NCBI GenBank assembly: GCA_050180895.1
Contig: JBFXDS010000001.1
Location: 124,001-188,000 of the forward strand
Source: JBGPEQ01 sp050180895
Lineage (GTDB): Bacteria > Pseudomonadota > Alphaproteobacteria > Dongiales > Dongiaceae
Length of the DNA: 64,000 nucleotides
Reading direction: 5' to 3'
Shown: positions 36,252 to 45,569 of the stretch, in pieces
Layout: the number at the start of each line of letters is the position of its first letter
Position numbering within the stretch: position 1 is the first letter of the stretch
The notes under the pieces: generated by a model
The model's database searches: none
What the model was told of the DNA's origin: nothing
The model's input: only the letters and a program-made list of their open reading frames with translations
Program-made: the position numbers and the translations under genes

Positions 36252-38084
36252 ATGACGGCCACCGAACATTTCGAACTCGCCGCCGACCGGCCGCTGGACG
36301 AGGGCGACCTCGCTCCCGTCCACCGGCTGCCGACCCGGCCGTGGCCGTTCCTCTGGTACTTCGTGCGGCGCTACTTCCTGCACCGCTATGCGCTGATGGT
36401 GCTGGCGGTGCTGCTCGGCCAGGGGCTGGAGACGCTGGAGCCCTATGCGCTGAAGCGCCTGATCAACGCCCTGTCCGCCGCGACGACGGCCGGCGCCTCG
36501 GCGGCGCCGGTCATGACCTGGTTCGCGGTCGCCTTCGGCCTCTGGGCGGTGTCGATGATCCTGATGCGAGTCTACCAGATCATCGACGTCACCACCGGCC
36601 CGCCGCTGCGCGCCAAGGTGCAGAAGCAGATGTTCTCCTACCTGATCGGCCATTCGCCGCGCTATTTCCAGGAGAACTTCGCCGGCAAGCTCGGGCAGAA
36701 GATCAAGGAGGCGGGCCGCGCCATCCTCGGCATCCTCGAGATCATCTGCTTCGACGCCAGCAAGATCTCGGTCATCCTGGCGGTGGCGACGACCCTCCTG
36801 GCGCTGGAGGCGCCGCTGTTCGCGGCCCTGCTGGTCGCCTGGATGGCCGTCTACCTGACGGTGACGACGCTGCTGGCGCGCCGCTGCGTGCACCTGTCGA
36901 AGTCGTTCTCGGCTGCGGTCAGCACCTCGACCGGCCGCCTGATCGATTCCATCAGCAATGCCGATACGGTGCGCAGCTTCGCCAAGGCCGCCTTCGAGCG
37001 CCGGCTGCTCGGCCGCTATTTCGACGAGGAGGCGCGGCGCTCCATCCGGCTGCGCTGGTTCCTGACGATGATGCGCCTGTTCCAGGTGCTGGCCGTGATC
37101 ACCCTGCTGGGCGTGATGGTGTGGCTGGCGCTGCGGGCGACGCTCGCGGGCGAGCTGGATCTCGGCTCCTTCACGCTGGTCTTCACCCTGTCCAACTTCA
37201 TCGCCCTCAGCGTGTGGAACCTCTCCAACCGCATGCTCGACTTCTTCGAGCAGATCGGGACGCTGACCGAGGCGATCGAGCTGGTGACGCAGCCGCACGA
37301 GATCACCGACCGGCCGGAGGCCCGGCCGCTGGTGGTGACGCAGGGCGCCATCGCCTTCCGCGACGTCAGCTTCGCGCACCCGGACGGGACGCAGCTGTTC
37401 GACCGGCTGCAGCTCGATATCGCGCCCGGCGAGAAGGTGGCGCTGGTCGGGCCGTCCGGCGCCGGCAAGTCGACCCTGATCAAGCTGCTGCGCCGGCATT
37501 TCGAGCCGCAGGGCGGACGCATCGAGATCGACGGCCAGGACATCGCCGGCGTCACCTGGGACAGCCTGAACGAGGCGATCGCCGAGGTCAGCCAGCTGCC
37601 GGGGGTGTTCCACCGTCCGCTGCGCGACAACATCCGCTACGCCGACGAGGACGCGCCGGAGGCGGCCGTGGTGGAGGCCGCCGTCGCCGCCCACAGCCAC
37701 GAGTTCATCCTGCGGCGACCGACCGGATACGACACCGTCGTCGGCGAGCAGGGCATCAAGCTCTCGGGCGGCGAGCGCCAGCGGCTCGCCATCGCCCGCG
37801 CCATCCTCAAGGATGCGCGCATCCTCGTGCTCGACGAGGCCACCAGCTCGCTCGACAGCGAGAGCGAGCACCGCATCCAGGAGGCGCTGTTCGACCTGAT
37901 GGAGGGCCGCACGGTGATCGCCATCGCCCACCGCCTGTCCACGATCACCGGCATGGACCGCATCATCTATCTCGAGAGCGGCCGCATCGTCGAGCAGGGC
38001 AGCCACCAGGCGCTGCTGCGCCAGGGCGGCCGCTACGCGCGGCTGTGGAACCGCCAGGTCGGCGGCTTCCTCGGCGCGGCGTGA
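36252..38084 (+). CDS. ABC exporter half-transporter (membrane and ATPase domains fused)
   Basis: This 610-residue protein has an N-terminal six-helix ABC transporter membrane domain (about residues 40-340) and a C-terminal ATPase domain. The latter carries Walker A GPSGAGKST, signature LSGGERQR, Walker B ILVLDEATSSLD and the switch histidine in AIAHRLSTI. It should work as a homodimer in the inner membrane, exporting a lipid, peptide or drug. Neighbouring genes give no clue to substrate. The ATG follows GGGGAAGAC. Confidence 0.93.
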   Translation: MTATEHFELAADRPLDEGDLAPVHRLPTRPWPFLWYFVRRYFLHRYALMVLAVLLGQGLETLEPYALKRLINALSAATTAGASAAPVMTWFAVAFGLWAVSMILMRVYQIIDVTTGPPLRAKVQKQMFSYLIGHSPRYFQENFAGKLGQKIKEAGRAILGILEIICFDASKISVILAVATTLLALEAPLFAALLVAWMAVYLTVTTLLARRCVHLSKSFSAAVSTSTGRLIDSISNADTVRSFAKAAFERRLLGRYFDEEARRSIRLRWFLTMMRLFQVLAVITLLGVMVWLALRATLAGELDLGSFTLVFTLSNFIALSVWNLSNRMLDFFEQIGTLTEAIELVTQPHEITDRPEARPLVVTQGAIAFRDVSFAHPDGTQLFDRLQLDIAPGEKVALVGPSGAGKSTLIKLLRRHFEPQGGRIEIDGQDIAGVTWDSLNEAIAEVSQLPGVFHRPLRDNIRYADEDAPEAAVVEAAVAAHSHEFILRRPTGYDTVVGEQGIKLSGGERQRLAIARAILKDARILVLDEATSSLDSESEHRIQEALFDLMEGRTVIAIAHRLSTITGMDRIIYLESGRIVEQGSHQALLRQGGRYARLWNRQVGGFLGAA

Positions 38085-38132
38085 TCGCGCCTCCGCGCAG
38101 CGTCCCCGTTTGACCCAGGCCGTCCTTTTCGG

Positions 38133-38146
38133 TTGATCCGGATCAA
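38133..38146 (+). promoter_or_regulatory. FNR/FixK-type anaerobox of the nos operon
   Basis: TTGATCCGGATCAA is a perfect TTGAT-N4-ATCAA palindrome. Its centre lies about 44 bases before the ATG at 38184. If the site is at -41.5, as in class II FNR-dependent promoters, transcription would start near 38181, and CATAGG at 38170-38175 is suitably placed as -10 box. This fits oxygen- or NO-dependent control of nitrous oxide reduction. Confidence 0.8.
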
Positions 38147-38183
38147 GGCATGAGAGCGGGGCATCCGGGCATAGGGTGTCTCC

Positions 38184-39185
38184 ATGACCGACCTTGCCGA
38201 GCCGCCGCTGGCAGCCGTGACGTCTGTCGACGAGATGCTGGCCATCGCGCACGCCATGGAGCGCGAGGCGGCGGTACGCTACGCCTTGCTCGCCGACTGC
38301 ATGCGCCGCGTGGACCAGCGCGAGGTCGCCGAGCTGCTCGACGGGTTGGCGGCCGAGGAACGCGCCCATGTCGACAGCGTCGAGCGGCTGGCGCGGCAGA
38401 CGCTGCACCGCGCCGTCCCCGCCGCCCCCGCCCAGACCGCGCTGCCCCGGACCTTCGCGCAGGAGGACGAGACGAGCGCGGCCGTCCTGCTGTCGGCCTA
38501 CCGGACCCTCTCCGTCGCCGTGCGCCAGGAAGAGCGCGCCTTCGCGTTCTGGACCTATGTCTCGGCCCATGCCCCCGATGCGGCCCTGCGCGACCTCGCG
38601 GAGACGTTCGCACGGCAGGAGCTGATCCATGCCGCCAAGCTGCGCCAGGCCCGCCGGCGCGCCTTCCATGCCGAACGCCGCGGCCGCCCGGCGGCGCGCG
38701 AGAGGGCGCCTGCGCCGGCCGGGGCGGCGATGCGCGGGGAGGCGGCGCGGCTGGAGGCGGGCGTCGCGGCCTTCTGCGTGGCCGCGGAACAGCAGCTGCG
38801 GTCCGGCGCCGACATCGCCACGGCCGACCTGTTCCAGAGTCTCGGTGACGAGGCGCAACGCGCCGTCGCGGCGCTGGACCCGACGCGGGCGCATGTCGAT
38901 TCGGAGCTGGAGCGGCAGACGGCCATCCGCCGTAGCGAGATTCACGGCGTCAACGGCGCCGCGCTGCTCTTCGAGGCCGCGGGCATGATCGAGGATGCCG
39001 ACTACCGCTATCTCGAATGGCTCGACGCCGCCGCGAGGCCGGAGGACGTGCGCGATCTCGAAGCGCGGGCCGGCGCCGCGACCGCCCGGCTCGCCCGCAT
39101 CAGCGAGCGGCTCTATGCGTTGGAGCCGACGCTTGCCGCTATCTTCGGGCCGCACCCGGGAACCGGACGGAGCGCGAAAGAATGA
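38184..39185 (+). CDS. Ferritin-like (rubrerythrin-type) protein at the head of the nos operon
   Basis: This 333-residue helical protein carries ferritin-like carboxylate/histidine motifs: AAEERAHVDSVE in the first bundle, and RQEERAFAFW with ARQELIHAAK in the second. It has no signal peptide, so it is cytoplasmic. It may bind a di-iron centre and protect from or sense oxidants during anaerobic growth; that is inference. The gene directly follows the FNR-type box and its stop overlaps the nosR ATG (ATGA), so it is the first gene of the nitrous oxide reductase operon. I do not know it as a standard nos gene. Confidence 0.75.
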   Translation: MTDLAEPPLAAVTSVDEMLAIAHAMEREAAVRYALLADCMRRVDQREVAELLDGLAAEERAHVDSVERLARQTLHRAVPAAPAQTALPRTFAQEDETSAAVLLSAYRTLSVAVRQEERAFAFWTYVSAHAPDAALRDLAETFARQELIHAAKLRQARRRAFHAERRGRPAARERAPAPAGAAMRGEAARLEAGVAAFCVAAEQQLRSGADIATADLFQSLGDEAQRAVAALDPTRAHVDSELERQTAIRRSEIHGVNGAALLFEAAGMIEDADYRYLEWLDAAARPEDVRDLEARAGAATARLARISERLYALEPTLAAIFGPHPGTGRSAKE

Positions 39186-41419
39186 GGGCGCGCCTCCTTT
39201 GCATTGCGCGCAGCGCGATGCTGTCGGTTCTGCTGCTCGCGGCGGCGCTGGCATCGGCGCTCGCGGCCGACTCCCGCCTCGCGGAGTTCCTCGGCAAGAT
39301 CGCGCCGGGCGAGCTGGTCGAAGGGGCGGACCGGTTCGGCCCACCCGAGGGGATGCCGCCGCTGGCGCCGGTCTTCCAGGGCGACCGCCTGCTCGGCTTC
39401 GCCTATCTCAATTCGGACGTCGTCGACGCGACCGGCTACTCGGGCAAGCCGATACATATCCTCGTCGCCCTCGATCCCGCCGGCAGGCTGATCGGCGCCA
39501 GGCTGGTGGAGCATCACGAGCCGATCGTGCTCGTCGGCATTCCCGAGCAGAAGATCCGCGCCGTCATCGATCATTTCCGCGGGACTGATATCCGCGCGAT
39601 CGCCGCCGGCGCCGCCGAGGCGTCGACGCCGGACATCGTCAGCGGCGCCACCGTGACGGTACTCGTGATCGGCGACAGCATCCTGCGCTCGGCGCTGAAA
39701 GTCGTGCAGGCGCGCGGCTTCGGCCAGCCGGCCGCCGCCGCGGCCGCAACGACGTCCGTCGTCACCACGGTCGATCTCGGCAAGAGCGACATCGTCGATT
39801 GGCAGACGCTGGTCGGCGACGGGTCGGTACGCCGCCTGCGTCTCAGCGTCGCCGATATCAACGATGCCTACGGCCGCTCCGGCAACGCCGAGGCGATCGA
39901 TCGGCCGGAGAAGGGGCGCCCGGACGATACCTTCATCGATCTCTATGCCGCGCCGGCGACGATCCCGACCATCGGCCGCAGCCTGCTCGGCGACGCCGCC
40001 TATGCGCAGATGATGCAGAGCCTGAAGCCGGGCCAGCAGGCGATCATCGTGATGGGCGGGGGCCGCTATTCCTTCAAGGGCTCGGGCTTCGTGCGCGGCG
40101 GCATCTTCGACCGCATCGAACTGGTGCAGGGACTCGAGAGCGTGCGCTTCCGCGACAGGGATCACACGCGCATCGGCGATCTCGCCGCCGCCGGCGCGCC
40201 GCGCTTCAAGGAGATCGGGCTGTTCGCGATTCCGCCGGGCATGGCTTTCGACCCGGCGCAGCCCTGGGAGATCAAGCTGCTGGTGCAGCGCGCGGTCGGC
40301 GCCTTGAAGAAGGCCTTTCTGTTCTTCGATCTGCGCTACCTGCCGCCGGACAAATATCTCAAGCGCGAGCAGTCGGCCGTCGTCGTCGCCGACGTTCCGG
40401 AGTCCACGGCCGCCACGGCCGGACAGCCGGGCGAGACGCAAGCCGCGCCATCTCCGTCGGCGATGCCCGGCGAAGCGCCGTTGTGGCAGCGGATCTGGAG
40501 AGCGCGATGGCTCGACGTGAGCATTCTCGCGCTCGCCATCGGCGCGCTGACGGGGATCTTCTTCTTCCAGGACTGGTTCATGCGCCGTCCGCGACTCTTT
40601 GTCCCGCTGCGCTACGGATTCCTCGCGTTCGTCCTCGTCTGGCTCGGCTGGTTCGTTCACGCGCAGCCGTCGGTCGTCAATATCTTGACGTACGTCAATG
40701 CGCTGATGACCGGATTCAAATGGGATTATTTCCTGATGGATCCGCTGCTGTTCATCCTGTGGGCAGGGATCGCGGCGGCGCTTCTGTTCTGGGGACGCGG
40801 ACCTTTCTGCGGCTGGCTGTGTCCCTTCGGCGCGTTGCAGGAGCTGACGAACAGGGCGGCGCGCCGCCTGAAAGTGCCGCAGATCACGGTGCCCTGGGGG
40901 CTGCACGAGCGGCTATGGCCGATCAAGTACATCATCTTCCTCGGCCTCTTCGGCGTCTCGCTCTATTCGCTGGCGCTCGGCGAGCGGCTTTCCGAGGTCG
41001 AGCCGTTCAAGACCGCGATCGTGCTGCTCTTCATGCGCGCCTGGCCGTACGTGGCCTTCGCCGGCCTGCTGCTGTTCGCCGGGCTGTTCATCGAGCGCTT
41101 CTTCTGCCGCTACCTCTGTCCGCTCGGCGCCGCCCTCGCGATTCCCGGCCGGCTCCGCATGTTCGACTGGCTCAAGCGCTATCGCGAGTGCGGCAACCCG
41201 TGCCAGCGCTGCGCCGTCGAATGCCCGGTCCAGGCGATCCGGCCGGAGGGGCAGATCAACGTCAACGAATGCATCTACTGCATGCATTGCCAGCTGCTCT
41301 ATTGGGACGATCACAAATGCCCGGTGATGATCCAGCGGCGGCTGAAGCGCGAGCGCCGCGCCGCCATCACCTCGCCATCCATGCGGCCGTCCGAAACGGC
41401 CGGCGATACGAAGACGTGA
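39182..41419 (+). CDS. nosR: Nitrous oxide reductase expression/electron-transfer protein NosR
   Basis: This 745-residue polytopic flavo-iron-sulfur protein feeds electrons to, and is needed for expression of, NosZ. It has a signal peptide, a periplasmic FMN-binding domain with the covalent-FMN motif DIVSGATVT (T157), several membrane helices, two cytoplasmic CxxxCP motifs (CGWLCPFGALQE and CRYLCPLGAAL) and a C-terminal ferredoxin-like part with CGNPCQRCAVECP and CIYCMHC. The ATG overlaps the previous stop (ATGA). Length matches the family. NosX in the same operon would attach the FMN. Confidence 0.96.
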   Translation: MRARLLCIARSAMLSVLLLAAALASALAADSRLAEFLGKIAPGELVEGADRFGPPEGMPPLAPVFQGDRLLGFAYLNSDVVDATGYSGKPIHILVALDPAGRLIGARLVEHHEPIVLVGIPEQKIRAVIDHFRGTDIRAIAAGAAEASTPDIVSGATVTVLVIGDSILRSALKVVQARGFGQPAAAAAATTSVVTTVDLGKSDIVDWQTLVGDGSVRRLRLSVADINDAYGRSGNAEAIDRPEKGRPDDTFIDLYAAPATIPTIGRSLLGDAAYAQMMQSLKPGQQAIIVMGGGRYSFKGSGFVRGGIFDRIELVQGLESVRFRDRDHTRIGDLAAAGAPRFKEIGLFAIPPGMAFDPAQPWEIKLLVQRAVGALKKAFLFFDLRYLPPDKYLKREQSAVVVADVPESTAATAGQPGETQAAPSPSAMPGEAPLWQRIWRARWLDVSILALAIGALTGIFFFQDWFMRRPRLFVPLRYGFLAFVLVWLGWFVHAQPSVVNILTYVNALMTGFKWDYFLMDPLLFILWAGIAAALLFWGRGPFCGWLCPFGALQELTNRAARRLKVPQITVPWGLHERLWPIKYIIFLGLFGVSLYSLALGERLSEVEPFKTAIVLLFMRAWPYVAFAGLLLFAGLFIERFFCRYLCPLGAALAIPGRLRMFDWLKRYRECGNPCQRCAVECPVQAIRPEGQINVNECIYCMHCQLLYWDDHKCPVMIQRRLKRERRAAITSPSMRPSETAGDTKT

Positions 41420-41443
41420 GCCTATAGCGAAGGGAGATCTGCG

Positions 41444-43372
41444 ATGTCAGACAAGAACGAGTCGCGTCCGATGTTTACGCGTCGGACCATGCTGACGGGG
41501 CCGGCCCGCGTGGCCGCTCTCGCCGGAGTCGCCGGCGCGGCCGGCGGCGCCGCTTTCGGTGCGCTCGGCAACGGCCTGATCCGGCCGGCCCGCGCGCAGG
41601 AGGGTCAGACGTACGAGGTCGGGCCCGGCGAGCTCGACGAATACTACGTGTTCTCCAGCAGCGGGCAGACGGGCGAGCTGCGCATTCTCGGCCTGCCCTC
41701 CATGCGCGAGCTCATGCGCGTGCCGGTGTTCAACCGCTGCTCGGCGACCGGCTGGGGTCAGACCAACGAGAGCCTGAAGATCCTGACGGAGGGATTGCTG
41801 CCGGAGACCCGGGAGTTCCTGAAGACGCGCGGCGGCACCTACATGAACGGCGATCTGCACCACCCGCACATGACCTTCACGGAAGGTACCTACGACGGGC
41901 GCTACGTCATCGTGAACGACAAGGCGAACACCCGCGTCGCCCGCATCCGCTGCGACGTGATGAAGTGCGACAAGATCATCCAGCTGCCGAACCAGTCGAC
42001 GGTGCATGGCCTGCGCCTGCAGAAATACCCGAAGACCGGCTACATCTTCGCCAACGGCGAGGACCGCGTGCCGATCCCGAACGACGGCAAGATCCTCGAC
42101 GATCCCAAGCAGTACCATTCGATCTTCAGCGCCATCGACGTGGACAGCATGCAGGTCGCCTGGCAGGTGATGGTGAGCGGCAACCTCGACAATGTCGATG
42201 CCGACTACCAGGGCAAGTACTGCTTCTCCACCTGCTACAACTCGGAAGAGGGGGTGACCCTCGCGGAGATGACGGCCAACGAGCAGGACTGGGCCGTGGT
42301 CTTCAACCTGCAGCGGATCGAGGAGGCGGTGAAGAAGGGCGACTTCAAGGAATATAGCGGCGTGCCCGTGATCGACGGCCGCAAGGGTTCACCCTACACG
42401 CGCTACATTCCCATCGCCAACAGCCCGCACGGCATCAACACGGCGCCCGACGGCATCCACGTGACCGTCAACGGCAAGCTGTCACCGACCGTGTCGGTCT
42501 TCGACGTGCGTCTGCTCGACGACGTGTTCGACGACAAGATCGAGCCGCGCGGCTGCATCGTCGCCGAGCCGGAGTTGGGGCTCGGTCCGCTCCACACGGC
42601 CTATGACGGCCGGGGCAATGCCTACACGACCCTGTTCCTCGACAGCCAGATCTGCAAGTGGAACATCGAGAAGGCGAGGCAGGCCTACAAGGGCGAGCAG
42701 GTCGATCCGATCGTCGAGAAGCTCGATGTCCACTACCAGCCGGGCCACAATCACAGCTCCATGGGCCAGACCAACGAGGCCGACGGGAAGTGGCTCATCT
42801 CGCTCAACAAGTTCTCCAAGGACCGCTTCCTCAATGTCGGTCCGCTGAAGCCGGAGAACGACCAGCTGATCGATATCTCCGGCGACGAGATGAGGATCGT
42901 GCATGACGGCCCGACGTTCGCCGAGCCGCACGACGCCACCATCGTGCACCGCTCGAAAGTGAACCCGGTCCACATCTGGAAGCGCGACGATCCGATGTGG
43001 GAGGACGCGCGCCGCCAGGCCGCCGCCGACGGTGTCGACCTCGATACGGCCGCCGACGTCATCCGCGACGGCAACAAAGTCCGCGTCTATATGTTCTCTG
43101 TCGCTCCCGCCTTCAGTCTCGAGAGCTTTACCGTAAGGCAGGGCGACGAGGTGACCGTGTACGTCTCCAACATGGACGACGTCGAGGACCTGACCCACGG
43201 CTTCACCATCAACAACTACGGCATCGCCATGGAGATCGGACCGCAGGCGACGGCGTCGGTGACCTTCACCGCCGACAAGGCCGGCGTGTACTGGTACTAC
43301 TGTCAGTGGTTCTGCCACGCCATGCATATGGAAATGCAGGGGCGGATGCTGGTCGAGCCGAGGGTCGTGTGA
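41444..43372 (+). CDS. nosZ: Nitrous-oxide reductase (clade I, Tat-exported)
   Basis: This 642-residue periplasmic copper enzyme reduces N2O to N2. It has a Tat signal (FTRRTMLTG and a hydrophobic stretch ending PARAQ), which places it in clade I. The beta-propeller holds CuZ-ligand histidines, including DLHHPHM (H139, H140, H142), HGL, HGI and GHNH segments. The C-terminal cupredoxin domain carries the CuA motif CQWFCHAMHMEM (C620, C624, H628, M631). AAGGGAG lies upstream of the ATG. Its stop overlaps the nosD start. Confidence 0.98.
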   Translation: MSDKNESRPMFTRRTMLTGPARVAALAGVAGAAGGAAFGALGNGLIRPARAQEGQTYEVGPGELDEYYVFSSSGQTGELRILGLPSMRELMRVPVFNRCSATGWGQTNESLKILTEGLLPETREFLKTRGGTYMNGDLHHPHMTFTEGTYDGRYVIVNDKANTRVARIRCDVMKCDKIIQLPNQSTVHGLRLQKYPKTGYIFANGEDRVPIPNDGKILDDPKQYHSIFSAIDVDSMQVAWQVMVSGNLDNVDADYQGKYCFSTCYNSEEGVTLAEMTANEQDWAVVFNLQRIEEAVKKGDFKEYSGVPVIDGRKGSPYTRYIPIANSPHGINTAPDGIHVTVNGKLSPTVSVFDVRLLDDVFDDKIEPRGCIVAEPELGLGPLHTAYDGRGNAYTTLFLDSQICKWNIEKARQAYKGEQVDPIVEKLDVHYQPGHNHSSMGQTNEADGKWLISLNKFSKDRFLNVGPLKPENDQLIDISGDEMRIVHDGPTFAEPHDATIVHRSKVNPVHIWKRDDPMWEDARRQAAADGVDLDTAADVIRDGNKVRVYMFSVAPAFSLESFTVRQGDEVTVYVSNMDDVEDLTHGFTINNYGIAMEIGPQATASVTFTADKAGVYWYYCQWFCHAMHMEMQGRMLVEPRVV

Positions 43373-44652
43373 GCCTGACGCGGCACATGCGAGGATGGCC
43401 GGCGGCACTCGCCGCCGGCCTTCTCCTCGTTCACGCGCCCGCCGCGGCGAAGACGACGATTGTGGCCTCGGGCCAGTCGCTGCAGGCAACGGTCGATGCC
43501 GCAGCCGGGGGCGACGTGCTGGTCCTGGCCACCGGCCGGCACGACGGGCCGGTGGCCATCGATCGGCCGCTGACCCTCGTCGGCGAACCGGGGGCCCGGA
43601 TCGTCGGGTCCGGCGAGGGCAGCGTCGTCACGGTGACGGCGCCCGACGTCGCCATCCGCGGCCTGGCGATTGCCGGTTCGGGGACCAGCCTCGAACGCAT
43701 GGACTCCGGGATATTCCTGGAGCAGGAGGCGGACCGCGCGCTGGTGGAGGGAAACCGTCTCGAGACGAACCTGACCGGGATCTTCGTCCACGGCGCCAGG
43801 AACGCGATGGTGCGCGGCAACGTCATCGTCGGACGGCGGGACCTGCGGATGAACGACGCCGGCAACGGCGTCTATGTCTGGAACGCGCCCGGCGCCGCCG
43901 TCATCGGCAACGACATCCGCTACGGCCGCGACGGCATCTACGTCATTTCCAGCCGTCGGAATACCTTCCAGGGAAATCGCTTTCGCGACCTGCGCTACGC
44001 CGTGCACTACATGTACACGCATGACAGCGAAGTCGCCGGCAACATATCGATCGGCAACCACGCCGGTTACAACATCATGTATTCGGACCGCCTGACGGTG
44101 ACCGGGAATCTGAGCCTCGGCGATCGCGACAAGGGCCTGCTGTTCAACTACGCCAACCTGTCGGAGATCGTCGGCAACGTCGTGAGGGCGGCGTCGGAGA
44201 AGTGCGTCTTCCTGTTCAACGCCAACAAGAACCGGTTGCGCGGCAACTGGTTCGAGGATTGCGACATCGGCATCCACTTCACGGCGGGATCGGAGCGCAA
44301 TCTGATTTCGGGCAACGCCTTCATCGGCAACCGCACGCAGGTGAAGTATGTGGGAACGCGCCATCTCGACTGGTCGGACGAAGGGCGGGGCAACTATTGG
44401 AGCGACAACCCCGCCTTCGACCTCGACGGCGACGGTCTGGCCGATACCGCCTACCGGCCCAACGACCTGATCGACGAGGTGCTGTGGGTGGCGCCCCGCG
44501 CCAAGCTGCTGATCAACAGCCCGGCGGTCCAGGTCATCCGCTGGGCGCAGGCGCAGTTTCCCGCCCTCTATCCCGGCGGCGTCGTCGACAGCGCGCCGCT
44601 GATGACGCCGCCGGCGATTGCGGTCCCGGCCTGGACGGAGCCGGCGCTATGA
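43369..44652 (+). CDS. nosD: Nitrous oxide reductase maturation protein NosD
   Basis: This 427-residue periplasmic protein has a signal peptide and a right-handed beta-helix of repeated N-x-I/V turns typical of NosD and carbohydrate-binding CASH domains. Together with NosF and NosY it matures the CuZ centre of NosZ, with the ABC pair NosFY working across the membrane. I take GTG at 43369, which overlaps the nosZ stop (GTGA); ATG at 43387 is an alternative. Confidence 0.95.
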   Translation: MSLTRHMRGWPAALAAGLLLVHAPAAAKTTIVASGQSLQATVDAAAGGDVLVLATGRHDGPVAIDRPLTLVGEPGARIVGSGEGSVVTVTAPDVAIRGLAIAGSGTSLERMDSGIFLEQEADRALVEGNRLETNLTGIFVHGARNAMVRGNVIVGRRDLRMNDAGNGVYVWNAPGAAVIGNDIRYGRDGIYVISSRRNTFQGNRFRDLRYAVHYMYTHDSEVAGNISIGNHAGYNIMYSDRLTVTGNLSLGDRDKGLLFNYANLSEIVGNVVRAASEKCVFLFNANKNRLRGNWFEDCDIGIHFTAGSERNLISGNAFIGNRTQVKYVGTRHLDWSDEGRGNYWSDNPAFDLDGDGLADTAYRPNDLIDEVLWVAPRAKLLINSPAVQVIRWAQAQFPALYPGGVVDSAPLMTPPAIAVPAWTEPAL

Positions 44653-45569
44653 CCGCCGTCGTAACCCTCGACAGCGTGACGAAGCGCTACGGAAAGGAGG
44701 CCGCGGTGAACGAGGTCACGCTCGAGCTCGAGCGCGGCCAGTGCATCGCGCTGGTCGGGCACAATGGCGCCGGCAAAACGACGCTGATCAAGATGATGCT
44801 CGGGCTGACGCACCCGACCTCCGGACGGATCCGCGTGCTCGGCGAGGATCCGCTGTCGCATGGCGGCCAACAGGCGCGCCTGCAGATCGGCTATCTGCCG
44901 GAGAGCGTGGCCTTTCCGCCCGCGCTGACCGGGCTCGAGATGCTCCGGTTCTATGCCCGGCTGAAGCGCCGGTCGGCGGCCGAGTGCGAGGAGCTGCTGG
45001 CGCACGTCGGGTTGGCCGAGGCCGCCCGCAAGCGGATCGGCACCTATTCGAAGGGCATGCGCCAGCGCCTCGGCCTCGCCCAGGCGCTGCTGGGCTCGCC
45101 CCGCCTGCTGTTCCTGGACGAGCCGACCACCGGCCTCGATCCCTTCCTGCGCCGCAGCTTCTATTCGATCATCGTCGAGCTGCGCGACAGGGGCGTCACG
45201 GCGGTGCTGTCCTCGCACGCGCTGTCGGAACTGGAGACGCGCGTCGACCGGATCGTCGTCCTGCACCGGGGCAGGGCGCTGGTCACGGGCACGCTCGATT
45301 CGCTGCGCGCCATGGCGCGGCTGCCGACGGTGTTCCGCCTGCGGCTCCGGAACGGGTTGGCCGGCGCGGTGCCGGCCGTCTTCGAGGGCCTGGCGGCCGG
45401 CAGCGTGGCCGCCGACGGCGCCATCGAGCTCAGCTGCGCCGCCGACCGCAAAATGGAGGTGTTGCGCCGCGCCCAGGCCCTCCAGGGGCTGGACGACATC
45501 GAGATCCTGTCGCCGTCGCTCGACCAGCTCTACGCCAGCTTCCTGCAGGATCATCAGGCCATGACATGA
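44649..45569 (+). CDS. nosF: ABC transporter ATP-binding protein NosF
   Basis: This 306-residue cytoplasmic ATPase has Walker A GHNGAGKTT, signature YSKGMRQRLGLAQ and Walker B LLFLDEPTTGLDP. It pairs with NosY and supports CuZ assembly in NosZ, delivering a sulfur species or energy to NosD. The ATG overlaps the nosD stop by four bases. Confidence 0.95.
   Translation: MTAVVTLDSVTKRYGKEAAVNEVTLELERGQCIALVGHNGAGKTTLIKMMLGLTHPTSGRIRVLGEDPLSHGGQQARLQIGYLPESVAFPPALTGLEMLRFYARLKRRSAAECEELLAHVGLAEAARKRIGTYSKGMRQRLGLAQALLGSPRLLFLDEPTTGLDPFLRRSFYSIIVELRDRGVTAVLSSHALSELETRVDRIVVLHRGRALVTGTLDSLRAMARLPTVFRLRLRNGLAGAVPAVFEGLAAGSVAADGAIELSCAADRKMEVLRRAQALQGLDDIEILSPSLDQLYASFLQDHQAMT

Noticed and set aside
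35913..39344. 1143-codon minus-strand open frame opposite the ABC exporter and ferritin-like gene
   Set aside because: Low-complexity Arg/Gly/Asp/His sequence typical of the antisense frame of GC-rich genes; both opposite genes are clear.
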